The notes under the pieces: generated by a model | Databases searched by the model: none | What the model saw: the letters and a program-made list of their open reading frames with translations, nothing else | Told to the model about the DNA's origin: nothing | In this document: positions 62,385 to 64,000 of the stretch, in pieces | Layout: every line of letters begins with the position of its first letter | Position numbering within the stretch: position 1 is the stretch's first letter | NCBI GenBank assembly: GCA_028285545.1 | Contig: JANQPA010000077.1 | Coordinates: 173,705 to 237,704, forward strand | DNA length: 64,000 nt | Origin: Saprospiraceae bacterium | GTDB taxonomy: Bacteria; Bacteroidota; Bacteroidia; Chitinophagales; Saprospiraceae | Direction: 5' to 3' | Program-made: the position numbers and the translations under genes

Positions 62385-62409
62385 AAAGTTTTTTTTATTT
62401 GAAAATTTA

Positions 62410-63744
62410 TTAATCGCCTGCCAAAGCTACCAAAGCTTCAACAATTCTATCCATATCTTTCGACGTACAATAAATATGCGGAGACAAGCGAATACCACCT
62501 GTTGGAGCGCCTGCGATCCCATAATTTTCATACAATTTTTGGAAAATCATTCGTGGTTCCTTTCCTGGAAGCCTAAAAATAGTAATTCCTCCACTTAATT
62601 CAGACGCCAGTGGTGTAACAAAGGTTGCATTAGGTAATTTTTTTCGGATTTGCTCTTTTAAGTAGGCATTTAGATATCTCACTCTGGCTTCTATATTTGG
62701 AGTACCTACCGTTTCATGGAAGTCTATAATATCGATAATGGCAGGCGTTGAAGGGGTATTTCGTTGTCCCAACACGCATACTTTTTCGTCCAAAGATTGG
62801 TGATCCTCCTTCCATCCTGCAGCGATAATATTTGGCCAGAGTTTATCCATAACAGCTTTACGAGCATATAAAATACCATTTTCCATAGGTCCCATCAACC
62901 ATTTGTGTGTACTGCTGCTGTAAAAATCGCAGCCCATTGCTCTAAGGTCAAGGTTTAAAAAACCAAATGATTGTGCCCCGTCGACCAAGGTTAGTACATT
63001 TTGTTCCCTGGCCATCTGACAAATTTCTTTTGCTGGCAAGGCAATACCAGAAACATTGGAAATATGTGAAAAAGCAATCAACCTTGTCCTAGGGCTCATC
63101 TGGTCTTTAAATGCCTTAACTAAATCGGCTTTAGATTCCGGAGCGGAGGGTACACTTATCTTTTTCACAACAAAGCCATACCTTCTGGCTCTTTGCTCCC
63201 AGGCAATATTATTAGTAGGGTGATTTTGATCCCATATAAGAATTTCATCCTCTGCTCCAAAATCCAATCCATTTACAACAATATTATTACTTTCACTTGT
63301 GTTTCGAGTAATTCCTATCTCAAGGGAGTCAACATTTAAAAACTTAGCCATACGCTTAATGACCCTGCCCCTTTCTTTACCAAATTTTCCTCGGTTTTGG
63401 AAAGAAACATCGCTGGCCAGATCCTGAGAATAATTGGCCACACGTTCATTTACAAAATGAGGGCTTGGACACAAATTGGCGGCATTGACCATTATTTTGC
63501 CTGGAGCAATGATAAATTGCTTTTTAACCATTTCCCAATAGGATTCATCCTGAAAATCCTGTGAGAGCTCAAGGAATGGAATTTTATTAATTGGAGGAAT
63601 GGTATTGGCTTTTCCATTTAAAAAGATATTCGGAACAGCCAGGGCAGTAATACCTGCTCCAAACTGGCGAAGGAATGTTCTTCTATGATTTTTAGAAAAA
63701 TCTGGTTTATAATTTAATTTCATACCGTTTGATTTTATAGACAA
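62410..63744 (-). CDS. Exported class V aminotransferase-like PLP enzyme (isopenicillin N epimerase-like)
   Basis: A 444-residue protein. The N-terminus carries a twin-arginine-like signal (HRRTFLRQFGAGITALAVP), so the enzyme is likely folded with PLP and exported. The fold is that of class V aminotransferases, cysteine desulfurases and isopenicillin N epimerases: RNTSESNNIVVNGL for phosphate binding, DGAQSFGFLNLDLRAMGCDFY with the Asp under the ring, and SSSTHKWLMGP with the Schiff-base Lys281. The C-terminal motif is GGIRLSPHIY. The substrate is unknown. An internal ATG at 63723 is an equally plausible start that places the signal nearer the N-terminus. Confidence 0.88.
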   Translation of the reverse strand: MSIKSNGMKLNYKPDFSKNHRRTFLRQFGAGITALAVPNIFLNGKANTIPPINKIPFLELSQDFQDESYWEMVKKQFIIAPGKIMVNAANLCPSPHFVNERVANYSQDLASDVSFQNRGKFGKERGRVIKRMAKFLNVDSLEIGITRNTSESNNIVVNGLDFGAEDEILIWDQNHPTNNIAWEQRARRYGFVVKKISVPSAPESKADLVKAFKDQMSPRTRLIAFSHISNVSGIALPAKEICQMAREQNVLTLVDGAQSFGFLNLDLRAMGCDFYSSSTHKWLMGPMENGILYARKAVMDKLWPNIIAAGWKEDHQSLDEKVCVLGQRNTPSTPAIIDIIDFHETVGTPNIEARVRYLNAYLKEQIRKKLPNATFVTPLASELSGGITIFRLPGKEPRMIFQKLYENYGIAGAPTGGIRLSPHIYCTSKDMDRIVEALVALAGD

Positions 63745-63935
63745 ATGGAAGGGATTTTATTAAATTTACTCAATTCAGACCTTTTTCAGGACTATTCAAG
63801 CTGTGTTTTTGACAATTCACCGTTTAAGTATTCAAAGTGCATTTAATTATGGTCATCTTTGTAGTAGTAAAAAGTAAAAATAAAGAGGGCGTCTCATAAC
63901 TCGTTCCTCGTTCTGATCCGCCAAATAATTTTCTT

Positions 63936-63992
63936 TTTGAGAGCATTTTTTTAAGGAAAAATTTCATTTTTCCTTAAAAAAATGCTCTCAAA
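63936..63992. terminator. Perfect 26-bp hairpin at the window end
   Basis: Arms 63936-63961 and 63967-63992 (core GAGAGCATTTTTTTAAGGAA) are exact complements around a 5-base loop. No gene end is visible within 190 bases, so it may terminate a gene outside the window or form the end of a mobile element. The bases before it (63881-63900) include GAGGGCGTCTCAT. Confidence 0.5.
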
Positions 63993-64000
63993 GAAATAAT

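Overview
The window looks like a chromosomal segment of a Bacteroidota bacterium, most likely of the class Saprospiria (Haliscomenobacter/Lewinella-like). The signs are a low GC content, a SusC/SusD pair, a type IX secretion sorting tail, a DUF5916 protein, a DUF6090 protein, LytTR two-component pairs, MacB-like ABC permeases, and several promoters with the Bacteroidota TAnnTTTG -7 element. No prophage, intact transposase, rRNA or CRISPR array was seen. There is one tRNA (Gln, TTG).

Layout. (1) 1-9832: a glycan-use locus. A minus-strand operon runs SusC, SusD, a large secreted PKD/LamG enzyme-like protein and a second LamG protein cut by the window edge. A divergent AraC regulator follows, and the shared intergenic region carries strong repeats. 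(2) 9852-12676: an SRPBCC protein and a DUF5916 outer-membrane protein. (3) 13163-17506: a secreted or periplasmic TPR-CHAT protease-like protein facing an anti-sigma-like membrane protein and an ECF sigma factor. This cassette is bracketed by the DUF5916 3' end and a decayed second copy of the same 3' end. (4) 17904-31707: a large accessory locus. A minus-strand operon (small helical protein, TPR histidine kinase, LytTR regulator) is divergent from a tightly packed plus-strand operon: two caspase-like proteases, a helical adaptor-like protein, an nSTAND-type NTPase with a C-terminal membrane helix, and two exported leucine-rich-repeat proteins with the wreck of a third. A short motif (core KIYNIxxID) is shared by the second caspase and the adaptor. 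This is the best candidate in the window for an undescribed conflict or regulated-death system.

(5) 32103-40120: a large unknown lipoprotein, small secreted and membrane proteins, a GyrI-like lipoprotein, an alpha/beta hydrolase and a second LytS/LytTR-type pair whose kinase has a degenerate ATPase domain. (6) 40141-43638: a 2OG-Fe(II) oxygenase preceded by a small gene with a nonsense codon, then a gene graveyard containing a SEC-C fragment, a conjugative relaxase-helicase fragment and DUF5916 debris. After that come two tandem palindromes and a good sigma-54 promoter that drives an ABC permease. (7) 46117-51916: adenine deaminase, DUF6090 protein, a permease pseudogene, tRNA-Gln, an alpha/beta hydrolase and HemJ. 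(8) 51965-63744: an outer-membrane beta-barrel, a thioredoxin-TPR (CnoX-like) protein, a DJ-1/PfpI lipoprotein, and a coherent stress/low-oxygen-like block: FixL-like PAS kinase, a receiver-CRP fusion regulator, two universal stress proteins, an exported helical protein and two CBS proteins. CRP/FNR-type palindromes lie in front of genes in this block. A small secreted protein and a class V aminotransferase-like protein follow. The window ends in a perfect 26-bp hairpin.

How it works together (inference): regions 3 and 4 each pair a predicted cysteine protease of the caspase/CHAT clan with signal transduction machinery (sigma/anti-sigma, or histidine kinase, NTPase and LRR sensors). Region 8 reads as a redox/oxygen regulon in which the receiver-CRP protein probably acts on the palindromes near the stress genes.
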